From positions 682,001 through 746,000 of the forward strand of contig CANMHT010000001.1 in the NCBI GenBank assembly GCA_947497755.1: 64,000 nucleotides of DNA, read 5' to 3'. Below the pieces are notes generated by a model. It saw only the letters and a program-made list of their open reading frames with translations, was not told the origin of the DNA and did no database searches. Position numbers and translations under genes: made by a program. Origin of the DNA: an uncultured Polaribacter sp. (lineage in GTDB: Bacteria; Bacteroidota; Bacteroidia; Flavobacteriales; Flavobacteriaceae). Shown here in pieces: positions 12,131 through 21,695 of this stretch (position 1 is its first letter; every line of letters begins with the position of its first letter).

Positions 12131-12595
12131 ATGATAAGCTATAAAAAAAACAAAATTATAAAAACAGTAGTGATAGCGTTATTATTCTTTAATTGCCTAA
12201 GTGTATTTTCTCAAAAATCACACTCCAAAAAATACGACAACTTTAACCGTCTTATAGAGTCTTCAGATGGTATAAATACTATAGTATATACTTATGATGA
12301 GCTAGGGAATAGAACCCAAGAAAGTGTTACAGTTACCTTATCGGTTTCTGAAGAGCAAATTGTAGGGTTAAAACTATACCCGAACCCTACGCCTAAAAAG
12401 ATTACGATTACTGCCAAAAACACCATTAATAAAGTATTAGTCTATGATAATTTAGGAAGACGTACTCTTATCAAAGAAATAAAAAACGCTAAAAATTCTA
12501 TAGAAATAGATATTTCTAAATTCAGTGTAGGCATTTACCATTTTGTAGTGTATTCTGAAGGGAAAAAGCAATCTTTAAAAGTTTTTAAAAAATAA
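12131..12595 (+). CDS. Short YD-repeat remnant protein with T9SS type A sorting domain
   Basis: Met at 12131 gives a signal peptide (ORF track start 12092 overlaps upstream gene); YDNFNRLIESSDGINTIVYTYDELGNRTQES then LKLYPNPTPKKITITAKN...VGIYHFVVYSEGKKQSLKVFKK. Confidence 0.8.
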   Translation: MISYKKNKIIKTVVIALLFFNCLSVFSQKSHSKKYDNFNRLIESSDGINTIVYTYDELGNRTQESVTVTLSVSEEQIVGLKLYPNPTPKKITITAKNTINKVLVYDNLGRRTLIKEIKNAKNSIEIDISKFSVGIYHFVVYSEGKKQSLKVFKK

Positions 12596-12728
12596 GATAG
12601 ATGTATTTGCTCTTATTTTTTTAACTAAACATGTTGTATTTTGTCGTTTAAAATGATGTAATAATTGGTAAGTGTTTGATTGTTAAAAAGATTCAATACT
12701 AGTTGACATTATATATTGTAATTAAAAC

Positions 12729-12808
12729 AAAAAACCCAAAACTTTAGGTTTTGGGTTTTTGTTTGTAGCGAGGAGCAGATTTGAACTGCCGACCTCAGGG
12801 TTATGAAT
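12729..12808. repeat. 80-bp direct repeat copy 2 (terminator plus 3' half of tRNA-Met)
   Basis: Matches 6482-6561 with one mismatch. Confidence 0.97.
12733..12760 (-). terminator. Rho-independent-like terminator of tRNA-Met (copy also near 6486-6513)
   Basis: AACCCAAAAC-TTTAG-GTTTTGGGTT hairpin flanked by A- and T-rich tracts. Confidence 0.7.
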
Positions 12809-12839
12809 CCTGCGCTCTAACCAACTGAGCTACCTCGCC
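12766..12839 (-). tRNA. tRNA-Met (CAT)
   Basis: Reverse complement GGCGAGGTAGCTCAGTTGGTTAGAGCGCAGGATTCATAACCCTGAGGTCGGCAGTTCAAATCTGCTCCTCGCTA folds as a cloverleaf; anticodon CAT; CCA not encoded. Confidence 0.95.
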
Positions 12840-12949
12840 TTCGGTTATGCGGCTGCAAATATAAGATAATTTTGCATTGAAACAAGCTAAGATTTTAATT
12901 TTTTTTAAATAGAATATTTAACTATATTGGCTATCTAACAATCGAGAAA

Positions 12950-13333
12950 ATGTCAAAAATCAAATTTGAATTAGAATTTCCAATACATGCTTCACCGAGT
13001 ATGTTGTATACTTATTTTGCAACTCCCGCAGGATTAGAGGAATGGTTTGCAGATAAAGTAAATTCAAGAGGAAAAAACGTTACTTTTATTTGGGATGGAG
13101 TAGAAGAAAAAGCAACTATTCTAGCCAATAAAAACGATGAAAAAATTAAATATAAATGGGATGAAAGTCAAGGTGACGAAAGTTATTTTGAATTTAGAGT
13201 AGAAGTAGATGCACTTACAAAAGATGTTTCTTTAATCGTAACCGACTTTGCTGATGATGAAGATGAGGTAGAAGAATCAAAAATGTTGTGGGAAAATCAA
13301 ATTGATGAATTAAAACACACCATTGGTGCATAA
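12950..13333 (+). CDS. START-like domain (AHSA1/SRPBCC-type) protein
   Basis: 127 aa, FPIHASPSMLYTYFATPAGLEEWFADKV...FIWDG pattern. Confidence 0.8.
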   Translation: MSKIKFELEFPIHASPSMLYTYFATPAGLEEWFADKVNSRGKNVTFIWDGVEEKATILANKNDEKIKYKWDESQGDESYFEFRVEVDALTKDVSLIVTDFADDEDEVEESKMLWENQIDELKHTIGA

Positions 13334-13362
13334 AAAAGATTATTATTTTATAATAGAATATG

Positions 13363-13389
13363 ACCTTATAAGAAATTATAAGGTTTTTT
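13363..13389 (+). terminator. Rho-independent terminator
   Basis: ACCTTATAA-GAAA-TTATAAGGT followed by TTTTT. Confidence 0.8.
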
Positions 13390-13432
13390 ATTTTTATAGA
13401 AGTATCACAAGGTTTATTTATAACTTTTCACT

Positions 13433-13440
13433 TAATTTTG
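13433..13440 (+). promoter_or_regulatory. Candidate Bacteroidota -7 element TAnnTTTG (TAATTTTG) upstream of 13466 CDS
   Basis: Exact TAnnTTTG 26 bp before ATG; no clear -33 TTG. Confidence 0.4.
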
Positions 13441-13465
13441 CCCTTCAATAATTTAGATTTTAAAC

Positions 13466-14299
13466 ATGTTAAATTTTAACGGTAAACTTATAGAGCAATC
13501 TGCATTTTCACTTTCAGCTGCTAATAGAGCATTTAAATATGGAGATGCTATTTTTGAAACATTAAAAATTAAGAATTCTTCTATTGTTTTTTGGGAAGAT
13601 CATTATTTTAGATTGATGGCATCTATGCGTATGTTACGTATGGAAATACCAATGGAATTTACATTAGAATTTTTAGAAGAAGAAATTTTAAAAACAGTAC
13701 AAGCATCAGCATTTAAAGATCAAGCTAGAGTACGTTTGTCTGTATTTAGAAAAGATGGCGGAAAGTATACGCCATTAACAAATGAAGTAGATTATTTAGT
13801 AGAGGTTTCAGAAAACACAAGCTCAGTAAAAGAATCTTATAGAATAGACTTGTTTAAAGATTTTTATAATTACTCGGGCTTATTATCTACCATAAAGACT
13901 TCTAATAGAATGTTAAATACTTTGGCAAGTATTTACAAAGAAGAAAATGAGTTTGACAATTGTATATTGTTAAACGAGAAAAAAGGAATTGTAGAAGCTA
14001 TTAATGCAAACATATTTATTGTTAAAGGAAATGAAGTAAAAACACCATCTTTAGAAGAAGGATGTATCAAAGGTATTATTAGAAAGAAAGTAATAGAATT
14101 GTTACAAAAAAACGAAGATTATACAATTGTAGAAACAGGCATCTCTCCTTTTGAAATGCAAAAAGCAGATGAGGTATTTTTAACTAATGCAATTATTGGA
14201 ATTCAACCAGTGACTCATTACCGAAAAAAAGAGTTTGCGACAAAGGTAGGAGAGAAGCTACAAGCAAGTCTAAACTTTTTAGAAATTACAGCAAAATAG
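13466..14299 (+). CDS. Aminotransferase class IV (PabC/IlvE/Dat fold)
   Basis: 277 aa; NRAFKYGDAIFETLK, NCILLNEKKGIVEAINANIFIVKG, DEVFLTNAIIGIQPV motifs. Confidence 0.85.
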   Translation: MLNFNGKLIEQSAFSLSAANRAFKYGDAIFETLKIKNSSIVFWEDHYFRLMASMRMLRMEIPMEFTLEFLEEEILKTVQASAFKDQARVRLSVFRKDGGKYTPLTNEVDYLVEVSENTSSVKESYRIDLFKDFYNYSGLLSTIKTSNRMLNTLASIYKEENEFDNCILLNEKKGIVEAINANIFIVKGNEVKTPSLEEGCIKGIIRKKVIELLQKNEDYTIVETGISPFEMQKADEVFLTNAIIGIQPVTHYRKKEFATKVGEKLQASLNFLEITAK

Positions 14300-14374
14300 T
14301 AAATTGTCGTTTTATAAAGAGGTAAAAAGAATATAGAAACCGTAGCAGAAATATTGTTGCGGTTTTTTTATTAA

Positions 14375-14935
14375 TTAGTTGAGTTGAATATCATTTGGAG
14401 CATTTGCCCAGATTTTATATTTCCCTCCTTTTTGTAAAAGTTTGTTTTTCCAAATTGTGGTATTATCTGTAGCAAAAATATTGGCATAATCATTTTCAGA
14501 AACAAACCAAGAGTCAGTTTTTAATTCATTGTTTAACTGATTACTCGCCCAACCAGAATAGCCTAAAAAGAAACGAATATCTTCTCTTTTAAGTTGTTGA
14601 CTATTTAAAAGCTCTTTTAGAGAGTCAAAATTTCCGCCCCAATAAATCCCATTATTTACTTCAATACTATCGGGAATTAAATGTGGAATTTTATGTACAA
14701 AATATAAGTTATCCTGTTCAACAGGACCGCCTTGATATACCGTAAAGGAACAGTCAATTTCTGGAATTAAATCATTAACAGTATATCCAAGAGGTTTATT
14801 AAGAATAAATCCAATAGAGTTCTTTTGAGTATGTTCAGTTAATAGTATAATAGATCGGTTAAAAGAATCATCATTTAGAATAGATGGTTCTGCTATTAAA
14901 AGTCTTCCTTTTTGTGGTTGTAATCTATTACCCAT
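14375..14935 (-). CDS. YqgE/AlgH family protein
   Basis: 186 aa; GRLLIAEPSILNDDSFNRSIILLTEH, GFILNKPLGYTVNDL, FFLGYSGWASNQL motifs. Confidence 0.9.
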   Translation of the reverse strand: MGNRLQPQKGRLLIAEPSILNDDSFNRSIILLTEHTQKNSIGFILNKPLGYTVNDLIPEIDCSFTVYQGGPVEQDNLYFVHKIPHLIPDSIEVNNGIYWGGNFDSLKELLNSQQLKREDIRFFLGYSGWASNQLNNELKTDSWFVSENDYANIFATDNTTIWKNKLLQKGGKYKIWANAPNDIQLN

Positions 14936-14964
14936 GTTTAAATATAAGTACTTTTTATCAATAA

Positions 14965-14997
14965 AAAAACTCTCTTACTAAGTGTAAGAGAGTTTTT
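14965..14997 (-). terminator. Terminator downstream of HU gene
   Basis: AAAAACTCTCTTAC-TAAGT-GTAAGAGAGTTTTT. Confidence 0.8.
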
Positions 14998-15016
14998 AAA
15001 TACAATTTATGTATTC

Positions 15017-15289
15017 TTAGTTTACTGAATCACTTAATCCAGCACCTGCTTTAAACTTAACAACGTTTTTAGCAGCAATTTGGATAGTTTTTCCAGTTTG
15101 TGGGTTTCTTCCTGTTCTTGCAGCTCTATTAGATACTGACCAAGTTCCCCATCCTACTAAAGATACTCTACCACCACCTTTTAAAGTGTTAGTAACATTA
15201 GAAGTTAAAGAATCTAAGGCAGCCTTTGCAGCAGCTTTTGAAATTCCTGCATCAGCAGCCATTGCATCGATTAAATCTGATTTGTTCAT
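15017..15289 (-). CDS. HU family DNA-binding protein
   Basis: 90 aa; [28 protein letters not shown]...[37 protein letters not shown]. Confidence 0.95.
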   Translation of the reverse strand: MNKSDLIDAMAADAGISKAAAKAALDSLTSNVTNTLKGGGRVSLVGWGTWSVSNRAARTGRNPQTGKTIQIAAKNVVKFKAGAGLSDSVN

Positions 15290-15344
15290 GATTTGTAAAT
15301 TTTAAAAATTAATTGATCTAATATTTTTGCTTAACTAAGCTTAA

Positions 15345-15374
15345 CAAATATAGCAGGAATAAGGGTTTGTGCAA
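15345..15374 (-). promoter_or_regulatory. Candidate Bacteroidota promoter TTG-N20-TATATTTG for the HU gene
   Basis: Minus-strand TATATTTG at 15345-15352 with TTG at 15372-15374, about 19-20 nt spacing; about 55 nt upstream of ATG. Confidence 0.55.
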
Positions 15375-15480
15375 GATTTGACCTTAAAAAAGCCTACTTT
15401 TGTTAATAAATGATGTAAAATTGTTAATAACCAACAAGAAAAAATGCTGAAAATCACCAAAACCACGTCAATAAAGGTGT

Positions 15481-16425
15481 CTAGACCATTTTAGCGTCTG
15501 AAGAAAATTGAAAGCCGTTTAGTAAACTTTGCACTTCCATTTTCTTTTTACCAGAGAGTTTTATTTCTTTTATAATAATGTATCCATTTCTAGCAGCAAC
15601 TTTTAAACTCTTCTTAGTAAAGATGATTTTTCCTATATCATCAGAATGTGAAATAAGTTCTTTTGAAGCTCCATATATTTTAGCATTAATTTCTATACCA
15701 TCATTATACATATTTGTCCAAGCAGCTGGGTATGGATTTAAACCTCTAATTTTATTATAAATATTTTCAACAGTGTCATTCCAGTCGATTTTACAATTAT
15801 GAGGGAAAAGCTTATAGGCGGTTTTTTCTTCTTTTTCTGGTTGTTTGTAGGTGACTACTTTATCGCTTTTTATCAATTCAACGGTATCAACTACTAGCTT
15901 AGCTCCAAGATGCATTAATGTATCATGAAGTTCTCCAACGGTTTCATCATCGTTAATTTTAACTTCTTTTTGCAAAATGATTTCTCCTGTATCAATTTTA
16001 TCATCGATAAAAAATGTAGTAACTCCAGTTTTTTCTTCTCCATTAATTATAGCCCAATTGATTGGAGCAGCACCTCTATATTCAGGCAATAATGAAGCGT
16101 GTAAATTAAAGGTACCATATTTTGGCATGTTCCAAACAACTTTAGGAAGCATTCTAAAAGCAACAACAATTTGTAAATTGGCATGTAAAGCAGCTAATTC
16201 ATCTATAAAATTTTGACTTTTAAGATTTGTTGGTTGTAAAATGTGCAATCCTTCAGATAATGCATATTTTTTTACAGCAGATTGATTTAGTTTTCTTCCT
16301 CTACCTGCAGGTTTGTCAGGAGCAGTAATAACTCCAACAATGTTATAGTTATTTGCAACTAAATGTTGTAAAATACAAACGGCAAAATCTGGAGTACCCA
16401 TAAAAACGATGCGTAAGTCTCTCAT
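15481..16425 (-). CDS. fmt: Methionyl-tRNA formyltransferase
   Basis: 314 aa; RIVFMGTPDFAV, GVITAPDKPAGRGRKL, NLHASLLPEYRGAAPINWAIINGE. Confidence 0.95.
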   Translation of the reverse strand: MRDLRIVFMGTPDFAVCILQHLVANNYNIVGVITAPDKPAGRGRKLNQSAVKKYALSEGLHILQPTNLKSQNFIDELAALHANLQIVVAFRMLPKVVWNMPKYGTFNLHASLLPEYRGAAPINWAIINGEEKTGVTTFFIDDKIDTGEIILQKEVKINDDETVGELHDTLMHLGAKLVVDTVELIKSDKVVTYKQPEKEEKTAYKLFPHNCKIDWNDTVENIYNKIRGLNPYPAAWTNMYNDGIEINAKIYGASKELISHSDDIGKIIFTKKSLKVAARNGYIIIKEIKLSGKKKMEVQSLLNGFQFSSDAKMV

Positions 16426-18311
16426 GAATTGATATAGTATTGATTATAATTATTGATTGCTATTTTTTCTTCAGCTAACAGCTGCTGCAAATTTACTAAA
16501 ACGTTTTTCTCACTAGAATTAATATTGGAACATATTTCTTGAGAGCTAGCAAATTCTTTCTTATTTAAATAAGAAGTGATCTCTTTAGAAATATTTGTAT
16601 AACGCTCTTTAGCATTTAAACAAACATCGCACATACCACAATCGCTATTGGCAGCTTCATTAAAATAGATTAAAATTTGCCTGCTTCTACAAACTTGATC
16701 ATTATTTGTTAATTGTAATAAGTCTTGAGATTTTTGAATCTTTTGCTGAATGTAGGCTGTAATATTTTTAGAAATACGATTGATCGTTTTATCATCTTCT
16801 CTTGGCAATAAAAAGAAGAGCTCTCCATTTTTTGTTGCTTTTTTATAGCTAACAATGTTTTCTGAATCTAACTGACTTAATACTTCTACTACTTTAGAAG
16901 ATAGTATCCCTAATTTTTGAGCAATCCAAAACTCATTAATATTTGTTTCTTGTTCAAAAATACCTCCATAACTTCTTAATAAAAGCTGAATCAATTTACT
17001 GGTAATATTTTCTGCTTTAGCGTACAATAACACTTGTCTACTAGTAGCAGTAAACTGTAATGTAGATTTTTTGTTATAGTTATTTGAGACTTCAACAATT
17101 CCGTTGTTGTGTAGCAAACGTAAAGTACTGTCTACTTTTGCTGGAGTATATTTGTATGCATTGCTAAATTCTAGTAGGTTAAATTCAAAACCAGTCTCTA
17201 CTAATTCACCTAAAGCAATTCGGTATTTTTGAAATAATGATTTATAAATGCTTTTTATTTCGTGTATACTAGGAAAAGCTTGTTTAAATTTTTCTTCAAA
17301 GATTCTGATATCATTACTATTATATAATACAGCAGAAAACGCTTTTTCACCATCACGACCTGCTCTTCCAGCTTCTTGGATATAGTTTTCGATACTATTA
17401 GGTAAATCAAGATGCACAACAACTCTTACGTTACTTTTATCGATTCCCATACCAAAAGCATTTGTAGCTACCATAATTGGAGTTTGTTCAGAGATCCATT
17501 GATCAAAAGCTATTTGTTTATTTGTTGCAGGTAATCCTCCATGATAGTAACTTGCATTAAATCCTTGAGCGTTTAAAAAGTTAGCAATCTCTTTTGTCTT
17601 ATTTCTGCTAGAAACATAAATAATAATGGGAGATTTGGTTTTTGTACAAATTTGTAATAAACGTTGTAGCTTGTCTTCAATATTAAAAAATTGATAAGCT
17701 AAATTCTCTCTATAAAAAGATTTTTTAAAGATTGTTGGGCTTTCTAATTCTAAAGAACTAGAAATATCATCAATTACCTTTTTGGTAGCTGTTGCTGTTA
17801 AAGCAATAATAGGAACACTAGGTTTTAATGTTTTTAGAACTTTAATATTTCTATACGAAGGTCTAAAATCATGTCCCCATTCAGAAATACAATGTGCTTC
17901 ATCAATAGCAATTAAGTTTACATTTAATTGTTTGATTTTCTCTTGAATAAATACAGATTGCAATCGTTCTGGAGAAAGATACAAGAATTTGTAGTTTCCA
18001 AATCGGATATTATCAAACAAGGTAATCAATTCATCTTGGTCAATTCCAGATGTTAAAGCCATAGCTTTGATGCCTTTTTCATTCAAAGAATCTACCTGAT
18101 CTTGCATTAAAGCTATCAAAGGTGACACCACAATACAAACTCCATCGCTAAGTAAAGCAGGTACTTGAAAACAAATAGATTTACCACCACCAGTTGGTAA
18201 AAGGGCAATAACTTGTTTTTTATTAGTTACGGCCTCAATAATGTTGTCTTGTGGTGATCTAAAGGAATCATAGTTCCAATATTGCTTTAATATTTGTAAT
18301 GCGTTTGTCAT
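16422..18311 (-). CDS. recQ: ATP-dependent DNA helicase RecQ family
   Basis: 629 aa; LPTGGGKSICFQVPAL, DEAHCISEWGHDFRPSY, QEAGRAGRDG; Cys-rich zinc motif CRSRQ..CGMCDVC. Confidence 0.93.
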   Translation of the reverse strand: MTNALQILKQYWNYDSFRSPQDNIIEAVTNKKQVIALLPTGGGKSICFQVPALLSDGVCIVVSPLIALMQDQVDSLNEKGIKAMALTSGIDQDELITLFDNIRFGNYKFLYLSPERLQSVFIQEKIKQLNVNLIAIDEAHCISEWGHDFRPSYRNIKVLKTLKPSVPIIALTATATKKVIDDISSSLELESPTIFKKSFYRENLAYQFFNIEDKLQRLLQICTKTKSPIIIYVSSRNKTKEIANFLNAQGFNASYYHGGLPATNKQIAFDQWISEQTPIMVATNAFGMGIDKSNVRVVVHLDLPNSIENYIQEAGRAGRDGEKAFSAVLYNSNDIRIFEEKFKQAFPSIHEIKSIYKSLFQKYRIALGELVETGFEFNLLEFSNAYKYTPAKVDSTLRLLHNNGIVEVSNNYNKKSTLQFTATSRQVLLYAKAENITSKLIQLLLRSYGGIFEQETNINEFWIAQKLGILSSKVVEVLSQLDSENIVSYKKATKNGELFFLLPREDDKTINRISKNITAYIQQKIQKSQDLLQLTNNDQVCRSRQILIYFNEAANSDCGMCDVCLNAKERYTNISKEITSYLNKKEFASSQEICSNINSSEKNVLVNLQQLLAEEKIAINNYNQYYINS

Positions 18312-18850
18312 GTATCGCTTTTAAGCGAATCTAAAATAAAATTTGTTCGTTCTTCTACTGTGCCAAAAGGAACAGTAATAATATCATAGCCAATTTCTTG
18401 GTAAGTCTTTATCAAGTGTTCATTTATTTCTAGAGCAATTTCAAAACTTTCGTAACGTTCATTATCACTTACATAGATTTCCTTCCATGGAGGCATCATA
18501 AACACTTTGTCGTATTTATATTGATTACTTTTTTCAATAAAATAATCAGGATATTCAGTTTTAGAGTAATTCATATATGCATGTACATCTGGAATTCCTC
18601 TATCAAAAAAGATAGTACTTTCCTTACTATCTTGTGCTTCTATATATTGTTTCTCTCTTCCTTCTAATAATAAATTACTAAACAATAATGGATCAGTTAA
18701 AAACAATTGCTCAATTCCTTTTTTTTGAGCCATTAATGTTACTTCTCTAGAAATTTCTGGTTTACAATGATAACCTCTAGAAATTAATTCGTTTAATACA
18801 GTGGATTTTCCAGTTCCTGGTCCACCAATAATTACTATTTTTTGTTGCAT
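18308..18850 (-). CDS. AAA/P-loop ATPase (NadR-like ATP-binding protein)
   Basis: 180 aa; Walker A IGGPGTGKST; FFDRGIPDVHAYM. Confidence 0.8.
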   Translation of the reverse strand: MQQKIVIIGGPGTGKSTVLNELISRGYHCKPEISREVTLMAQKKGIEQLFLTDPLLFSNLLLEGREKQYIEAQDSKESTIFFDRGIPDVHAYMNYSKTEYPDYFIEKSNQYKYDKVFMMPPWKEIYVSDNERYESFEIALEINEHLIKTYQEIGYDIITVPFGTVEERTNFILDSLKSDT

Positions 18851-18894
18851 TGAGCAAAAATAACGGATTCTAAGAATAAAATTAATAAATAGTG

Positions 18895-18902
18895 TAATTT
18901 TG
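18895..18902 (+). promoter_or_regulatory. Candidate TAnnTTTG -7 element (TAATTTTG) upstream of 18932 CDS
   Basis: Exact motif 30 bp before ATG; no clear -33 element. Confidence 0.35.
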
Positions 18903-18931
18903 TGCCAAAATAAAAAGTAAAATAAGTTAGC

Positions 18932-19213
18932 ATGAGTGATAAGGAGGCTTTTTATGTAAAGCTAAAAGATAGTTTAGAGAACACGACTAAATTTCCTGCA
19001 GAATATTTGTATAAATTTATCGTTCCAGCTATTGGAAACAAAGTAGCAGAAGTAGAAGAATTGTTTAAAGGAAAGTCGGCAAAATTTGCTACGAAAGCTT
19101 CAAAAACAGGAAAATATATTAGTATTTCTATCAAGGTAAAACTAGCTTCTTCTGATGAAGTTATTACATATTATAGAAAAGCAGAGAAAATTGAAGGTAT
19201 AATCTCTTTATAA
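18932..19213 (+). CDS. DUF493 (YbeD-like) family protein
   Basis: 93 aa; FPAEYLYKFIVPA...VSIKVKLASSDEVITYYRKAEKIEGI pattern. Confidence 0.75.
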   Translation: MSDKEAFYVKLKDSLENTTKFPAEYLYKFIVPAIGNKVAEVEELFKGKSAKFATKASKTGKYISISIKVKLASSDEVITYYRKAEKIEGIISL

Positions 19214-19222
19214 AAATTTCAT

Positions 19223-20842
19223 ATGAAAAGAAATTGGTTTTTAGGTACTGTATTAACTTTTAGTAGTATACTATTAGTGGCTCAGAAAGATACTGATGTA
19301 CTTTTTAAAATAGGAAAAGAGCCAGTAACGGTTCTTGAGTTTAAAAATGTATATCAGAAAAATTTATCATTGGTTGTAGATGATAACCAAAAGGATGTTC
19401 AGAATTATTTAGATTTGTATGTCAATTTTAAATTAAAATTGAATGAGGCAAAACGATTGCAGTTAGATACGACCAGAAGTTATAAAAGAGAAATTGAAAC
19501 GTATAAAAACCAATTAATAGCTCCTTATTTACAAGACAGTACTTTTTTAGCTAAGCTTATAAAAGATGCGTATTATAGAACAAAATACCAAGTAAATGCA
19601 AGTCATGTTTTGGTAAAAGTACCCAATGGAATTTTACCTAAAGATACCATACAGTATTATAATAAAATTGTAAAAGCTAGAAATGAGGTACTGAACGGAA
19701 AACCTTTTGAAAAAGTAGCTTTAGAATACTCAGACGATCAATCGGCAAAAAGTAATTTAGGAAACTTAGGATATTTTACGGCATTTAAAATGGTGTACCC
19801 GTTCGAAAATGCAGTGTATACTACTAAAGTAGGAGAAGTATCTCAACCGTTTAAAACAAGATTTGGATATCATTTTGTAAAGGTAAACGATTTAAAATTG
19901 TCAGAAGGAGAAATAAAAGTAGCTCATATTTTAATTACAGATAAATCTGCCAAAGGAAAACAGAAGATAGATAGTGTTTATACAGCATTAAAAAATGGAG
20001 CAGATTTTAATGCCTTAGTATTGAAATATTCTAATGACAAAAGTACGGTGTCTAATAATGGTGTTTTGCCAAAATTTGGAATAGGAAGAATGTTGAAGTC
20101 TTTTGAAGACAAGGCTTTTGAGTTGAAAACTAAAAATGAATTAACTCAACCTTTTCCAACTAGATTTGGTTGGCACATTGTGAAGTTGTTAGATAAATAC
20201 CCAGTAAAATCTTTTGAAGAATTAAAAGAAGGATTGACAGAAAAAGTTAGAGCAAGTGGTGGAGCTAGAATGTCTGATTTGGTGGTATTAAATAGATTGA
20301 AGAAAAAGTATAAACTAGAAGTGGTTTCATCGGCTAGAACAATATTTAACAATAAAAACGTTAGGGCAGAAAAAAGAGAAACGCTAACTCAAGTTTTATT
20401 AAAGGTAAATGAGAAGGAAATTAAGCAGTCTGCCTTTTTTGATTTTATTAGAAACCGAAGACACAAACCTGTAGATGTATTGTTTGAAGAGTTTAAAGAC
20501 CAAGAAGTATTGAACTATTTTAAAGAAAACTTAAGCAAGACAAATGTGAAATTTGCGAATACCTTAAGAGGGTATGAAGAAGGTTTGATAGTGTTTGATT
20601 TTATGCAAAAATATGTTTGGGAAAAGTCGAGTAATGATTCTTTGGGATTAAAATCGTATTTTGAAAAGCATAAATCGAAGTATAACTTTAAAAAAGTTTC
20701 TGAAAATAAAGGTTTGGTAATGAACGATTATCAAGAATATTTAGAGAAAGAACTTTTAGCTAGCTTAAAGAAAAAATATAAAGTAAGAATTAGAAAAAAG
20801 ACAGTAAAGAAATTAGTAGCATTTTATAATAAGGATGATTAA
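19223..20842 (+). CDS. Peptidylprolyl isomerase (PpiC/parvulin type), two rotamase domains
   Basis: 539 aa; two copies of parvulin pattern (VNASHVLVKVPNG...PFKTRFGYHFVKV; VAHILITDKSAKG...PFPTRFGWHIVKL). Confidence 0.88.
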   Translation: MKRNWFLGTVLTFSSILLVAQKDTDVLFKIGKEPVTVLEFKNVYQKNLSLVVDDNQKDVQNYLDLYVNFKLKLNEAKRLQLDTTRSYKREIETYKNQLIAPYLQDSTFLAKLIKDAYYRTKYQVNASHVLVKVPNGILPKDTIQYYNKIVKARNEVLNGKPFEKVALEYSDDQSAKSNLGNLGYFTAFKMVYPFENAVYTTKVGEVSQPFKTRFGYHFVKVNDLKLSEGEIKVAHILITDKSAKGKQKIDSVYTALKNGADFNALVLKYSNDKSTVSNNGVLPKFGIGRMLKSFEDKAFELKTKNELTQPFPTRFGWHIVKLLDKYPVKSFEELKEGLTEKVRASGGARMSDLVVLNRLKKKYKLEVVSSARTIFNNKNVRAEKRETLTQVLLKVNEKEIKQSAFFDFIRNRRHKPVDVLFEEFKDQEVLNYFKENLSKTNVKFANTLRGYEEGLIVFDFMQKYVWEKSSNDSLGLKSYFEKHKSKYNFKKVSENKGLVMNDYQEYLEKELLASLKKKYKVRIRKKTVKKLVAFYNKDD

Positions 20843-21695
20843 AAAAGCAGTATTTATTGGGGTTGTTTTGACTTTCAGTTCATGTCAATATTTTGATTTT
20901 GAAAAGAAGGCTAATACCAATGAAAAACCTATTGCCAAAGTATATAATTCCTTTTTATATAAAAAAGATATTGCAAGATTACTTCCTAAAAACCTTAGTA
21001 ATAAAGATAGTGTGCTATTAGTAAAAAACTTGATCAATAGCTGGGCAACTCAAGAAATTTTAAGAAAACGAGCAGAAGAAAACCTTACTAAAGAAGAGAA
21101 TGAGAGTTATTTAAAATTAGTACAAGATTATAAAAATAGCTTACTAATTAATGGTTATAAAGAACGATTGGTAAAACAGCAATTAGATACCGTTATTTCT
21201 GAAGAAGAAGTTGCTAAATATTACGAGTTAAATCGCAGAAATTTTAGACTGAATGAAGAACTAATTAAGATAAAGTACTTGCATTTTGGTAAAGATTTAT
21301 TAGAGCAAAAAAAGATAATAAAGCAATTTAAATCAAATAGATATAAAGATCTGATCGCTTTAGAAAATGAGGAGTTAAGCTTTAAAGCAATGAACTTAAA
21401 TGACTCGACTTGGATTAAAGTAGAAGATGTTTTGTTAAAAATTCCAAAATTTAAAGAGTTTCAGAAAGAAATTTTGTTAAAAAAAACAAAATTCATACAA
21501 AAAGAAGATTCTTTAGGGTTATATTTGGTGGCTGTAAAAAATGTTTTAAAAAGGAACGATATTGCGCCTAAGAACTATATCACTCCAACCATAAAACAGA
21601 TGATTTTACACAAAAGAAAACTAGAACTAATTAGAGATATAGAAAAAACGTTAATTAACGATGCAATACAAAACAATAATTTTGAAGAATATTAA
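20835..21695 (+). CDS. Lipoprotein related to peptidylprolyl-isomerase/SurA N-terminal proteins
   Basis: 286 aa; lipobox-like LTFSSCQ; chromosomal context between two parvulin genes; overlaps neighbours. Confidence 0.6.
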   Translation: MIKKAVFIGVVLTFSSCQYFDFEKKANTNEKPIAKVYNSFLYKKDIARLLPKNLSNKDSVLLVKNLINSWATQEILRKRAEENLTKEENESYLKLVQDYKNSLLINGYKERLVKQQLDTVISEEEVAKYYELNRRNFRLNEELIKIKYLHFGKDLLEQKKIIKQFKSNRYKDLIALENEELSFKAMNLNDSTWIKVEDVLLKIPKFKEFQKEILLKKTKFIQKEDSLGLYLVAVKNVLKRNDIAPKNYITPTIKQMILHKRKLELIRDIEKTLINDAIQNNNFEEY

